11,143 bases of DNA from NCBI GenBank assembly GCA_964422725.1, contig CAYRCC010000054.1:1-11143 (forward strand), given 5' to 3'. The position numbers and the translations under genes were made by a program. The notes below the pieces were generated by a model, which did not search any database, was not told where the DNA came from, and saw only the letters and a program-made list of their open reading frames with translations. Within the stretch, counting starts at the first letter, position 1. Each line of letters starts with the position of its first letter. The stretch is from CAKSNH01 sp964422725. GTDB taxonomy: Bacteria; Bacillota; Clostridia; UBA1381. Of the stretch, positions 1 to 6,919 are shown one piece after another.

Positions 1-31
1 TCACAAGACAAAAGGAACTGGGGATAGCAGA

Positions 32-45
32 ATTGTTATAACAAT
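32..45. other. 14-bp perfect palindrome
   Basis: ATTGTTATAACAAT reads identically on both strands. It lies 13 bp before the hairpin repeat array and could be an operator half-site pair or the end of an upstream transcription unit. No promoter could be fitted around it with confidence. The sequence to its left is too short to tell what gene, if any, precedes it. Confidence 0.3.
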
Positions 46-58
46 GAATTGTCCGACT

Positions 59-350
59 AAGGGGCAACGCCCCTTACCGCCAAAGTTGCGATAACCGCCA
101 AAAGGGTTCAAGGGTAACACCCTTGTTTGCCAAGGGGCAACGCCCCTTACCGCCAAATCTGCGGTTACCACCAAAAGGGTTCAAGGGTAACACCTTTGTT
201 TTCCTAAGGGGCAACGCCCCTTACCGCCAAATCTGCGGTTACCGCCAAAAGGGTTCAAGGGTAACACCCTTGTTTGCCAAGGGGCAACGCCCCTTACTGC
301 CAAATCTGCGGTTACCACCAAAAGGGATTGCCAAGGACACTGCCCCTTGC
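59..350 (+). repeat. Tandem array of four ~73-bp hairpin repeats
   Basis: Four head-to-tail units begin at 59, 132, 206 and 279 (periods 73, 74, 73). Each opens with AAGGGGCAACGCCCCTT, a 7-bp stem with loop AAC. A middle segment follows with a weaker stem, ACCGC/GCGGT, around CAAATCT in units 2-4. Units 1-3 close with a second 7-bp hairpin, CAAGGGTAACACCCTTG, also with loop AAC (one wobble-forming change in unit 2). Unit 1 has a different middle segment (AAAGTTGCGATAACC) from units 2-4 (AAATCTGCGGTTACC). Unit 4 diverges at its 3' end into a degraded hairpin, CCAAGGACACTGCCCCTTGC. The long open frames through this region are by-products of the repeat and are not genes. This is a REP/MITE-like palindromic element by structure; I cannot assign it to a named family. 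A related inverted copy lies at 11055-11143. Confidence 0.9.
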
Positions 351-390
351 AGCCCGAATTGCGCCGCACCGAGAAAAGGAGTACATAATC

Positions 391-2412
391 ATGGGTATAA
401 TTCAAATTTTGAATACAGAGCTGTCGAACAAAATCGCCGCCGGTGAAGTTGTCGAACGTCCGGCATCGGTGATAAAAGAGCTTGTGGAAAACAGCATTGA
501 TGCCGGTGCAACACATATAACAGTCGAAATCCGCGACGGCGGAATAACATATATGCGCGTGACGGATAACGGTGCCGGTATGTCGCGCGAGGACGCGCAA
601 ATCGCGTTTTTGCGCCACGCAACCAGTAAAATCAAAACCGATAACGACCTTGATGCAATATATACTCTCGGTTTTCGCGGTGAGGCACTGTCAAGCATAG
701 CGGCGGTGGCGAGTGTGGATTTGTTCACCAAAACCGCCGATGCACGGGAGGGCGCTTTGGTACACGCCGAGGGCGGCGAAATCGTTATGTCGGACAGCGC
801 CGGAACACCGGACGGTACGACTGTCGTAGTGAAAAATCTGTTTTTTAATACTCCGGCAAGAATGAAGTTTCTCAAAAAAAACAGCACCGAAGCCGGATAT
901 ATCGGTGATATTATGTCGCGCTTTGTTCTGGCACACCCCGAAATATCGTTCAAATTTATCAATTCAAACAAGGAACAGCTCTTTTCCTCCGGAAACAACC
1001 GCCTCACAGACTGCATATATACGGTTTACGGCAGGGAATATGCAAAAGCCGTAATTGAGGTTGAATACGAAAACGGCGGTGTGTGCGTGAGCGGTGCTGC
1101 CGGCAAAGGCGAGGTGTCGCGCCCGAACAGGAATTTTCAGAGCTTTTTCGTGAACGGCAGATATATCAAAAGTCCGCTGATAGTGAGGGCGGTGGAGGAA
1201 GCGTATAAAAATCAGGTGATGATAGGCAAATTCCCGATGGCAATACTCAATATTAAAATAGATCCGTCATTGATTGACATTAACGTACACCCGACAAAGC
1301 TGGAGGTTAAATTCTCGGACGAAAAACTGATATACGAAACTGTGTATTTCGGTGTCAGAAATGCACTGTACAGGACGGTGAGCATACCTAAAATAGAGTC
1401 TAAGCAGGACGTGCAGACTGTGTTTGACCGTCCCGACAAAAGCAGTTACGCACAGGCTGTATTTGCCGGGGCGCAGAGATTGCCGTTTGCGGAAAAGCCA
1501 AAATCAGCAGAGCCGGAGCGCGCCGTCGCCCCGACCGAGGAAACAGGAAAAACACCGCGCACTATGCAATTTGCCACGGATACACTGCCGTCGGCAGACC
1601 CCGAAACAGGCAAATACGAAATCGAAGCTGTGACAGCAGAAACACCGCGCAAAAAACAGCCGGGCGAACGGGATTATTACAAAGAAAATACCGTTCAGCA
1701 GCCGATTGACCTGTCAAGCCTTGACGACGATATGCGGCAGCTTGCGGCACAGCAGGAACGAGATGAGTATTACGTGGGCGCGCCCGAGGGGGCGGAGGGA
1801 AACACCCCGATACGCTTTAAGGAGGAAACAGACAGCCCCGACTACAGCATAGTCGGACAAATATTTAATACGTATATAATTGCCGAGCGCGGAAAAGAAA
1901 TGCTCATAATAGACCAGCACGCCGCGCACGAACGCTTAAAATACGAACAGCTCAAGCAAAACTGCGCAAACGGCACCGCGGCACCGCAGATACTTCTTGT
2001 GCCGGTTGTCGTTAAGCTGAGCGCGTCGGAGTTTGCGGTTTACTGTGAAAATACGGACTTTTTTGAAAAACTCGGCTTGGAAACGGACGAGTTCGGCGAC
2101 AATTCGATTATAGTACGTACAATTCCGACGGATATGGATTGCGACGCGGTAAGCGCACTGATTGTTGAGCTTATTTCACAGCTTGCCGGCTCGAAACGCG
2201 AACCGATAACGGAAAAAGAGGACAGAGCGATGTATACGGTTGCGTGCAGGGCGGCAGTGAAAGCGAACCAAAAATTGCATTTTGAAGAAATGAAAAGTCT
2301 TTTAAATTCCGTTTTCGCACTTGACAATATAAACACCTGTCCGCACGGCAGACCTATTATAGTGTCGATGACTCAAAAGGAACTCGAAAAGGAATTTAAG
2401 CGTATTGTATAG
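391..2412 (+). CDS. mutL: DNA mismatch repair protein MutL (endonuclease type)
   Basis: MutL couples mismatch recognition by MutS to strand incision and excision. The 673-residue protein has the complete N-terminal GHKL ATPase: N13KIAAGEVVERP, the catalytic E30 and Mg-binding N34 of KELVENSIDAG, DNGAGM, and G94FRGEALSS. A proline- and charge-rich linker without clear structure follows. The C-terminal dimerisation/nuclease domain carries the metal-binding endonuclease motif D508QHAAHERLKYE, A618CR and C650PHGRP, with a QILLVP stretch matching the QxxLxVP beta-clamp-binding motif. It is therefore the nicking type found in bacteria that lack MutH. The ATG at 391 is preferred because MGIIQILN is the normal MutL beginning and GAAAAGGAG lies about 9 bp upstream; the in-frame ATG at 274 falls inside the repeat array. 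mutS is not visible. miaA follows after 8 bp, so the two are surely co-transcribed. Confidence 0.98.
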   Translation: MGIIQILNTELSNKIAAGEVVERPASVIKELVENSIDAGATHITVEIRDGGITYMRVTDNGAGMSREDAQIAFLRHATSKIKTDNDLDAIYTLGFRGEALSSIAAVASVDLFTKTADAREGALVHAEGGEIVMSDSAGTPDGTTVVVKNLFFNTPARMKFLKKNSTEAGYIGDIMSRFVLAHPEISFKFINSNKEQLFSSGNNRLTDCIYTVYGREYAKAVIEVEYENGGVCVSGAAGKGEVSRPNRNFQSFFVNGRYIKSPLIVRAVEEAYKNQVMIGKFPMAILNIKIDPSLIDINVHPTKLEVKFSDEKLIYETVYFGVRNALYRTVSIPKIESKQDVQTVFDRPDKSSYAQAVFAGAQRLPFAEKPKSAEPERAVAPTEETGKTPRTMQFATDTLPSADPETGKYEIEAVTAETPRKKQPGERDYYKENTVQQPIDLSSLDDDMRQLAAQQERDEYYVGAPEGAEGNTPIRFKEETDSPDYSIVGQIFNTYIIAERGKEMLIIDQHAAHERLKYEQLKQNCANGTAAPQILLVPVVVKLSASEFAVYCENTDFFEKLGLETDEFGDNSIIVRTIPTDMDCDAVSALIVELISQLAGSKREPITEKEDRAMYTVACRAAVKANQKLHFEEMKSLLNSVFALDNINTCPHGRPIIVSMTQKELEKEFKRIV

Positions 2413-2420
2413 GAGGGAAT

Positions 2421-3353
2421 ATGGTTAAGATACCGTTAATTGCAGTTGTCGGACCGACGGCATCGGGTAAGACCGATTTGGCTGTGGAGCTTGCAAAAAG
2501 GTTTGACGGTGAAATAGTGTCGGCGGACAGTATGCAGCTGTACAAGTATATGGACATAGGTACGGCAAAGCCTGACAAATCGGAAATGCGCGGTATACGG
2601 CATTATATGATTGACGAGTTTGAACCGTCGGTAAAATTCAGTGTGGCGCAGTATGCAGACCTTGCACACGGGTATATCGCAAAGATACACGATACGGGAA
2701 AAATACCGATAATCGTAGGCGGTACGGGACTGTATGTGCAGTCGGTGATTGACGATGTGGAATTTAAAGAGGAGGAAATTGACCTTGATTACCGCGCGGA
2801 GCTTGAACGTCTGGCGGACGAAAACGGCGGCGAATACCTTATAAATATGCTCGGCGAATTTGATGCGGTTTCGGCACAGCGGCTGCACCCGAACAACGTG
2901 CGGCGGATTATACGCGCAATAGAGTTTTACAAAGCAACCGGTATACCGATTTCACAGCATCAGCAGGACACAAAAATTGCTCCGAGCCGATACTCTCCGC
3001 TGCTCCTCGGCATAGATTGGGACAGGGATATACTGTACGACAGGATAAACAGGCGCGTTGACGTTATGGTAGAGCGCGGACTGTTTGACGAGGTAAAAAG
3101 GCTTTTGGATATGGGCTGTACGCGCGCCGACACAGCTATGCAGGGCATAGGCTACAAGGAGATTATTAACTATATGCGCGGTTTTTGCTCGTATGACGAG
3201 GCGGTGTATTTTATAAAGCGAAATTCAAGGCGTTACGCAAAAAGACAGCTTACGTGGTTTAAGCGCGATAAGAGGGTGCGCTGGCTTGCCGGCGGTGCGG
3301 ATATTGCCGACCGCGCGGCGGCTGAGGCGGAAAAAACCTTTTTCGGCAGATAA
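2421..3353 (+). CDS. miaA: tRNA dimethylallyltransferase MiaA
   Basis: MiaA transfers a dimethylallyl group from DMAPP to N6 of A37 in tRNAs that read UNN codons, the first step towards ms2i6A, and so improves codon reading. The 310-residue protein has the P-loop-like G11PTASGKT, then A35DSMQLY with the catalytic Asp36, G100GTGLY, the N158NVRRIIRAIE segment and QGIGYKEI around residues 241-248. Length and motif order are normal for the family. The start is fixed by AGGAGGGA just before the ATG, overlapping the end of mutL. The mutL-miaA order is common in Firmicutes. hfq, which often follows miaA, is absent; the next gene has its own promoter. A short hairpin, GTCGG/CCGAC at 3366-3381, follows the stop but has no T-tract, so no clear terminator is visible. 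Confidence 0.98.
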   Translation: MVKIPLIAVVGPTASGKTDLAVELAKRFDGEIVSADSMQLYKYMDIGTAKPDKSEMRGIRHYMIDEFEPSVKFSVAQYADLAHGYIAKIHDTGKIPIIVGGTGLYVQSVIDDVEFKEEEIDLDYRAELERLADENGGEYLINMLGEFDAVSAQRLHPNNVRRIIRAIEFYKATGIPISQHQQDTKIAPSRYSPLLLGIDWDRDILYDRINRRVDVMVERGLFDEVKRLLDMGCTRADTAMQGIGYKEIINYMRGFCSYDEAVYFIKRNSRRYAKRQLTWFKRDKRVRWLAGGADIADRAAAEAEKTFFGR

Positions 3354-3429
3354 TTTCTCTCAGCAGTCGGACATACCCGACAAAAGCCGAAAAAATGTAA
3401 AAAAACCGACATTGCGCTTTTACCGACAC

Positions 3430-3458
3430 TTGACGTAAAGACATATATTTGTTACAAT
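3430..3458 (+). promoter_or_regulatory. Sigma-A promoter for membrane protein/sigma operon
   Basis: TTGACG (3430-3435) and TACAAT (3453-3458) are separated by 17 bp and fit the housekeeping consensus at 5/6 positions each. Transcription should begin near 3465. That would leave only about 10 nt before the upstream GTG at 3475, which also lacks a ribosome binding site, so the downstream ATG at 3538 is the better start. Confidence 0.85.
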
Positions 3459-3537
3459 AGTATATTATAAAGTCGTGCGGCTGTGCGGTGCGCTGTCGGC
3501 GTTTTTACAACAATTAGCGAAAGGATTTGACGGTAAA

Positions 3538-4227
3538 ATGGCGGAAAAATACGGCGAGATACCAAAGCGCTTTTCAAAGGCGTGGTGGGAACATTACTGG
3601 TACTATTATAAATGGCATGCGGGCTTTGTCGTGCTTGCCGCCGCGGTGCTTGCGGTTACGATAGGACAGTGCGCCTCGCGGATTAACTATGATATAACGA
3701 TGGCTTACATCGGCTGTAACTACTATTATCCGCAGAATTTGGAAATATTCTGCAAGGCCGCCGAAGAGGTTATATCCGATGCTGACGGCAACGGCAGAAC
3801 AGATGCAAACGTGATTCAGATGAATGTGGCAAAGGACGGGAGCGCGTCCGCCGGAACGGAGTACAACAATACGGTATACTCCAAAATAGCGGTTGAGTTT
3901 CAGGCGGGCGAAACGTATTTGTATCTTCTAAACCGCCAGGAGCTTGACAGACTTTTAAACCGCGATTCCGCAGAACAGATATTCGTTAAAACAACGGATA
4001 TATACGATACCGAAATTGCGGACGAGCTGCTTGTGAAAAAGGATGCTGCGGCGTATGCGGTTAAGGTTGACGGAAATAAGTTCCTTGAAGAAAACAAGTT
4101 TTTCAGTGAGGACGTATATTTGGCGGTGCGCTGTATGCGAAAAGGCGATAAGGACAATGAGCGTCAGCGGATTTTGTATAAAAATGCGCTGGATTTTGCA
4201 AAGCATATAGTGGAAAATGCGCAATAA
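3538..4227 (+). CDS. Single-span membrane protein of unknown function
   Basis: I do not recognise a named family. From ATG 3538 the product is 229 residues. A short basic, very aromatic N-terminus (WWEHYWYYYKWH, residues 16-27) precedes one membrane segment at about 28-47. About 180 residues follow that should lie outside the membrane by the positive-inside rule. The outer part is mixed alpha/beta in appearance, with Y/F-rich strands (YDITMAYIGC, ETYLYLLNRQELDRLL) and an EF-hand-like D81ADGNGRTD segment that might bind Ca2+. AAAGGA at 3520-3525 serves as ribosome binding site with a rather long 12-nt spacer; a GTG at 3475 would add 21 residues but has no such site. The sigma-factor gene follows after 20 bp under the same promoter, so a role in sensing or controlling that sigma factor is conceivable. 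That is inference from position only; no anti-sigma domain is recognisable. Confidence 0.8.
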   Translation: MAEKYGEIPKRFSKAWWEHYWYYYKWHAGFVVLAAAVLAVTIGQCASRINYDITMAYIGCNYYYPQNLEIFCKAAEEVISDADGNGRTDANVIQMNVAKDGSASAGTEYNNTVYSKIAVEFQAGETYLYLLNRQELDRLLNRDSAEQIFVKTTDIYDTEIADELLVKKDAAAYAVKVDGNKFLEENKFFSEDVYLAVRCMRKGDKDNERQRILYKNALDFAKHIVENAQ

Positions 4228-4247
4228 TTTGTATAGGGGATGCTTAA

Positions 4248-4991
4248 ATGGCAGTTATAAAGAAAGATGTCGGATTAACCGAATATGAGATGTTTTCGCG
4301 CTACAGGGAAAGCGGCGACAGGGAAATGCGCGACGAGATAGTGCAAAACTACATATATATTGCGGAAATTCTTTCGCGCAAATTCGTAAACCGCGGTATC
4401 GAATACGACGACATTTTTCAGGTCGCGTGTATGGGTATCCTTTATGCGGTGGAGCGGTTTGACCCTGACAAAGGCGTTAAGTTTGCAACTTATGCAACGC
4501 CGACGGTGCTGGGCGAGATACGCCGCTATTTTCGCGACAAGGGCAATTTTATAAAAGTTCCGCGCAAATTGTACGAGATTTTTTACAAGGCGGAGAAAAT
4601 ACGCCGCGCCTCCGAGGGGGAAATGGTGTCGGTCAGCGAGCTGTCGAGGATTTTGAATCTGCCCGAAAGCGTTATAAACAAAGCGTATATGGCAGGTGAC
4701 GTGGCGTTTATAAAGTCGCTCGAATATGAGGCTTACGCCGACGGGAGTATGAGCCTGGGAAACTTCCTCGCGTGCGAGGAGGACGGATTTATGATGATTG
4801 AAAATCGGGATTTTCTCGAACGGTGCATAGGAATGTTGACCGAACAGGAGCGCGAGTTTGTCGATTTGCGCTATTATAAGGAAATGAGCCAAAAGCAGAT
4901 AGCGCAGAAATGGGAAGTGTCGCAGATGTATGTTTCCAGACTTGAGCGGCGCGTGCTGGAGCATTTTAAGAAGAATTATTTTAAGGAATAG
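4248..4991 (+). CDS. Sigma-70 family factor, SigB/SigF/SigG subfamily
   Basis: A 247-residue alternative sigma factor that would direct RNA polymerase to a dedicated promoter set. Region 2 runs about residues 30-100 with the core-binding/-10 signature DDIFQVACMGILYAVERFD and KGVKFATYATPTVLGEIRRY. FRDKGNFIKVPRKL opens region 3 (about 95-160). Region 4 (about 185-243) has EREFVDLRYYKEMSQKQIAQ followed by the recognition helix VSQMYVSRLERRVL. The GEIRRYFRDKG...VPR block is closest to the general-stress SigB type, with sporulation SigF/SigG as relatives; I cannot choose firmly among them. It lacks region 1.1, as these factors do. An AGGGG motif precedes ATG 4248. No RsbV/RsbW or SpoIIAA/AB genes are adjacent, so the partner regulator is either elsewhere or of another kind, possibly the membrane protein upstream. 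Confidence 0.9.
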   Translation: MAVIKKDVGLTEYEMFSRYRESGDREMRDEIVQNYIYIAEILSRKFVNRGIEYDDIFQVACMGILYAVERFDPDKGVKFATYATPTVLGEIRRYFRDKGNFIKVPRKLYEIFYKAEKIRRASEGEMVSVSELSRILNLPESVINKAYMAGDVAFIKSLEYEAYADGSMSLGNFLACEEDGFMMIENRDFLERCIGMLTEQEREFVDLRYYKEMSQKQIAQKWEVSQMYVSRLERRVLEHFKKNYFKE

Positions 4992-5084
4992 TGTTTGAAA
5001 AGCCGAAAAAACTTGCAATTCGGCGCACTGTCGGTTATCGGGTTACTGTTTTACGGAAATTGAAATTTGAAAGGAATTGATGGT

Positions 5085-5747
5085 ATGCTATCGGAAACAA
5101 AAAAAGAGTTTATTGAATTTATGATGAGTGCCGATGTTTTGAGATTCGGTGATTTCGTGACCAAGAGCGGAAGAAACACACCGTATTTCGTAAACACCGG
5201 AAACTACAAAACAGGCAGACAAATCGCAACGCTCGGCGAATTTTACGCAAAGCTTATAAACGAAAAATGCAGCGGCGGATTTGATGCTATGTTCGGACCG
5301 GCGTATAAGGGCATACCTTTGGCGGCGGTTGCGGCGGCGACACTTGCAAAGGAATATGACACAGACAAGCCGTATTTCTTTAACAGAAAGGAAGCAAAGG
5401 ATCACGGCGAAGGCGGCAGTCTTGTAGGCTACAAGCCGACAGACGGCGACAAAATCATAATTATCGAGGACGTAATCACCGCCGGAACGGCAATCCGCGA
5501 AACTATGCCGATTCTGTACGGTGCGGCGGACGTGACGGTGAGCGATATGTTCATATCGGTAAACCGCTGTGAGGTTGGTCAAAACGCGGGCAAAACGGCT
5601 GTTATGGAAGTAAAAGAGGAGTTTGGGATTGACGTTCACGCAATTGTGACGGTTAAGGATATTTACGAATACCTCAAAAACGACGGCAAATATGCGGATA
5701 TGCTGCCGAAAATGGAAGAATATATGAGCAAATACTGCGTATTTTAA
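5085..5747 (+). CDS. pyrE: Orotate phosphoribosyltransferase
   Basis: PyrE joins orotate to PRPP to make orotidine 5'-monophosphate, the fifth step of UMP synthesis, in the cytoplasm. The 220-residue protein shows F35VNTGNYKTG, F70GPAYKGIPLA, the flexible catalytic loop around N100RKEAKDHGEGG, and the PRPP-binding signature IIIIEDVITAGTA at about 124-136. Length is typical of the longer PyrE type. ATG 5085 is chosen because GAAAGGA lies 9 bp upstream; a TTG at 5067 in frame would place that site inside the gene. It stands alone, without other pyr genes or a recognisable PyrR attenuator in the 93 bp before it. It follows the sigma-factor gene in the same direction and may be read through from 3430, since no convincing promoter or terminator lies between them. 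Confidence 0.97.
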   Translation: MLSETKKEFIEFMMSADVLRFGDFVTKSGRNTPYFVNTGNYKTGRQIATLGEFYAKLINEKCSGGFDAMFGPAYKGIPLAAVAAATLAKEYDTDKPYFFNRKEAKDHGEGGSLVGYKPTDGDKIIIIEDVITAGTAIRETMPILYGAADVTVSDMFISVNRCEVGQNAGKTAVMEVKEEFGIDVHAIVTVKDIYEYLKNDGKYADMLPKMEEYMSKYCVF

Positions 5748-5766
5748 AAAAAATCGAAAAAACATT

Positions 5767-5834
5767 AAAAAAGAGCTTGACTTGCGGTGCATATAATGAT
5801 ATAATCGTATTTGCTAGTGATAGCTCTTTTTTTT
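5767..5834 (+). terminator. Long-loop terminator-like inverted repeat after pyrE
   Basis: AAAAAAGAGCT (5767-5777) is an exact inverted match of AGCTCTTTTTT (5822-5832), with eight consecutive T from 5827. RNA reading through from pyrE could fold this into an 11-bp stem ending in a U-run, around a 44-nt loop. The loop contains the whole next promoter. The long loop makes it less certain than an ordinary intrinsic terminator. Confidence 0.5.
5777..5805 (+). promoter_or_regulatory. Sigma-A promoter for rpmG-secE-nusG-rplK-rplA
   Basis: TTGACT (5777-5782) and a perfect TATAAT (5800-5805) with a 17-bp spacer make the strongest promoter in the window, as suits a translation operon. A second TATAAT at 5792-5797 is only 9 bp from the -35 and is not the functional one. 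The start should be near 5812, giving a leader of about 90 nt before rpmG. Confidence 0.92.
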
Positions 5835-5903
5835 GTGTCGGGTTTTGCGCGCAGATAAAGGGGTATCCGATTAATTAGAGAGCTTTATACGGAGGTGCTA
5901 AGC

Positions 5904-6053
5904 ATGAGAGTAAAAATTACATTGGCTTGTTCGGAATGTAAGCAAAGAAATTACAATACAATGAAGAACAAAAAGAATGATCCGGACAGATTGGAAATGA
6001 ACAAATACTGCAAGTTCTGCAGAAAGCATACACTTCATAAAGAAACTAAGTAA
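5904..6053 (+). CDS. rpmG: 50S ribosomal protein L33 (zinc-ribbon form)
   Basis: A 49-residue basic protein of the large ribosomal subunit, beginning MRVKITLACSECKQRNY and ending with the CKFCRKHTLHKETK tail typical of bacterial L33. It keeps two CxxC pairs (C9/C12 and C36/C39), so it is the zinc-binding 'C+' form and not the cysteine-free paralogue that many Firmicutes express under zinc starvation. GGAGG at 5891-5895 lies 8 bp before the ATG. It is the first gene of the operon with secE 60 bp downstream; the rpmG-secE-nusG order is conserved in Firmicutes. It is too short for most default gene-length filters and is easily missed. Confidence 0.97.
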   Translation: MRVKITLACSECKQRNYNTMKNKKNDPDRLEMNKYCKFCRKHTLHKETK

Positions 6054-6113
6054 TAAGCTTTTTTGCTTGTTGCCGGTTTGCACAGTGATGTGAAACGAAA
6101 GGAATGAAGTATA

Positions 6114-6329
6114 ATGGCAGATACAAATAACGCAAAAGTCAAGAAATCTAAAGGCTTTGTCAAGTTTTTAAAGGAAACCAAGGCTGAGCTTAAAAAGGTT
6201 ACTTGGCCGACAAAGAAACAGCTTGTTCATAATACGGGTATTATAATCGCATTTATAATTATTATGTGTATAATACTTTCTCTGCTTGATCTGGGTTTCG
6301 GTGAATTGATAAAATTGTTGGTTCCTTAA
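6114..6329 (+). CDS. secE: Preprotein translocase subunit SecE
   Basis: SecE clamps and stabilises SecY in the membrane channel that exports unfolded proteins. This is the short, single-span form usual in Firmicutes (71 residues). A lysine-rich cytoplasmic N-terminus holds the conserved amphipathic helix FVKFLKETKAELKKVTWPTK at about 15-34, including the WPTKKQ signature. One membrane helix follows at about 41-61. GAAAGGA lies 10 bp upstream of the ATG. It sits between rpmG and nusG; no tRNA-Trp gene is present between rpmG and secE, although some relatives have one. Confidence 0.97.
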   Translation: MADTNNAKVKKSKGFVKFLKETKAELKKVTWPTKKQLVHNTGIIIAFIIIMCIILSLLDLGFGELIKLLVP

Positions 6330-6352
6330 TGCGGCAGTAAAGGAGAGTTTGT

Positions 6353-6880
6353 ATGTCAGAAGAAGAAGCAAAATGGTATGTTGTACATACCTTTTCGGGG
6401 TATGAAAACAAAGTAAAAGCTAACATCGAAAAGTCAGTAGAAAATCGCGGCATACAACATTTAATCCGGAATATCGAAGTTCCGCTCGAAGATGTTATCG
6501 AAGAAAAGGACGGAGTGCAGAAAGTTGTAAAACGTATGATTTTCCCAGGTTATGTTATCATTAAAATGGTGATGACAGATGAGAGCTGGTACGTTGTAAG
6601 AAATACCCGTGGTGTCACCGGTTTTGTCGGACCGGGTTCAAAACCTGTGCCGCTGTCGGAAGAAGAGGCGGACAGAATGGGTATTGAAAAAATCAGAATG
6701 GCGGATTTGGGCGTAAATATAGGCGATACGGTAAGCATTATTTCGGGACCTATGGAAGGGTTTGCCGGAGTTGTTGAAGATATTGACGCACTGACGCGCC
6801 AGATTACGGTTATGGTATCTATGTTCGGCCGTGAAACGCCGGTAAAGGTGGATCATAACCAGATATCGCTTTTGGATTAG
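6353..6880 (+). CDS. nusG: Transcription termination/antitermination factor NusG
   Basis: NusG binds the RNA polymerase clamp and affects pausing, Rho action and coupling to the leading ribosome. The 175-residue protein opens with KWYVVHTFSGYENKVKANIE, the start of the NGN domain (about residues 6-105), and includes MIFPGYVIIKM and WYVVRNTRGVTGFVG. The C-terminal KOW domain (about 122-170) has IGDTVSIISGPMEGFAGVV and VSMFGRETPVKVDHNQI. No insertion domain is present, and the length is standard. AAGGAG lies 7 bp before the ATG, and secE ends 23 bp upstream. The 124-bp gap before rplK contains a structured leader. Confidence 0.98.
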   Translation: MSEEEAKWYVVHTFSGYENKVKANIEKSVENRGIQHLIRNIEVPLEDVIEEKDGVQKVVKRMIFPGYVIIKMVMTDESWYVVRNTRGVTGFVGPGSKPVPLSEEEADRMGIEKIRMADLGVNIGDTVSIISGPMEGFAGVVEDIDALTRQITVMVSMFGRETPVKVDHNQISLLD

Positions 6881-6919
6881 TTTATAAGCGGAGTTATCCG
6901 TTTGTAATATAGTTGTTAT

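Noticed and set aside
3..41. Tail of an upstream coding region ending at TAA 39-41
   Set aside because: Only 12 codons are available and they resemble no known C-terminus such as MutS; it could be chance.
59..350. CRISPR array
   Set aside because: The units are contiguous ~73-bp repeats with no unique spacers, and there are no cas genes.
274..390. Upstream ATG extending MutL by 39 residues
   Set aside because: The extension encodes repeat sequence, and the conserved MutL N-terminus begins at 391 behind a good ribosome binding site.
123..446. Open reading frames through the hairpin repeats on both strands
   Set aside because: They are products of the 73-bp repeat (a multiple-free period shifts frames between units), have no ribosome binding site and give low-complexity repeated peptides.
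3377..3428. Three CCGACA copies after miaA
   Set aside because: Irregular spacing (30 and 16 bp) and short length; likely chance in a small intergenic region.
3475..3537. GTG start giving a 250-residue membrane protein
   Set aside because: It lies about 10 nt after the expected transcription start and has no ribosome binding site; ATG 3538 fits better.
5002..5024. GCCGAA/TTCGGC hairpin as a terminator after the sigma-factor gene
   Set aside because: Six-bp stem with an 11-nt loop and no T-run; not convincing.
6054..6113. tRNA-Trp gene between rpmG and secE
   Set aside because: The gap is only 60 bp and no cloverleaf is possible.
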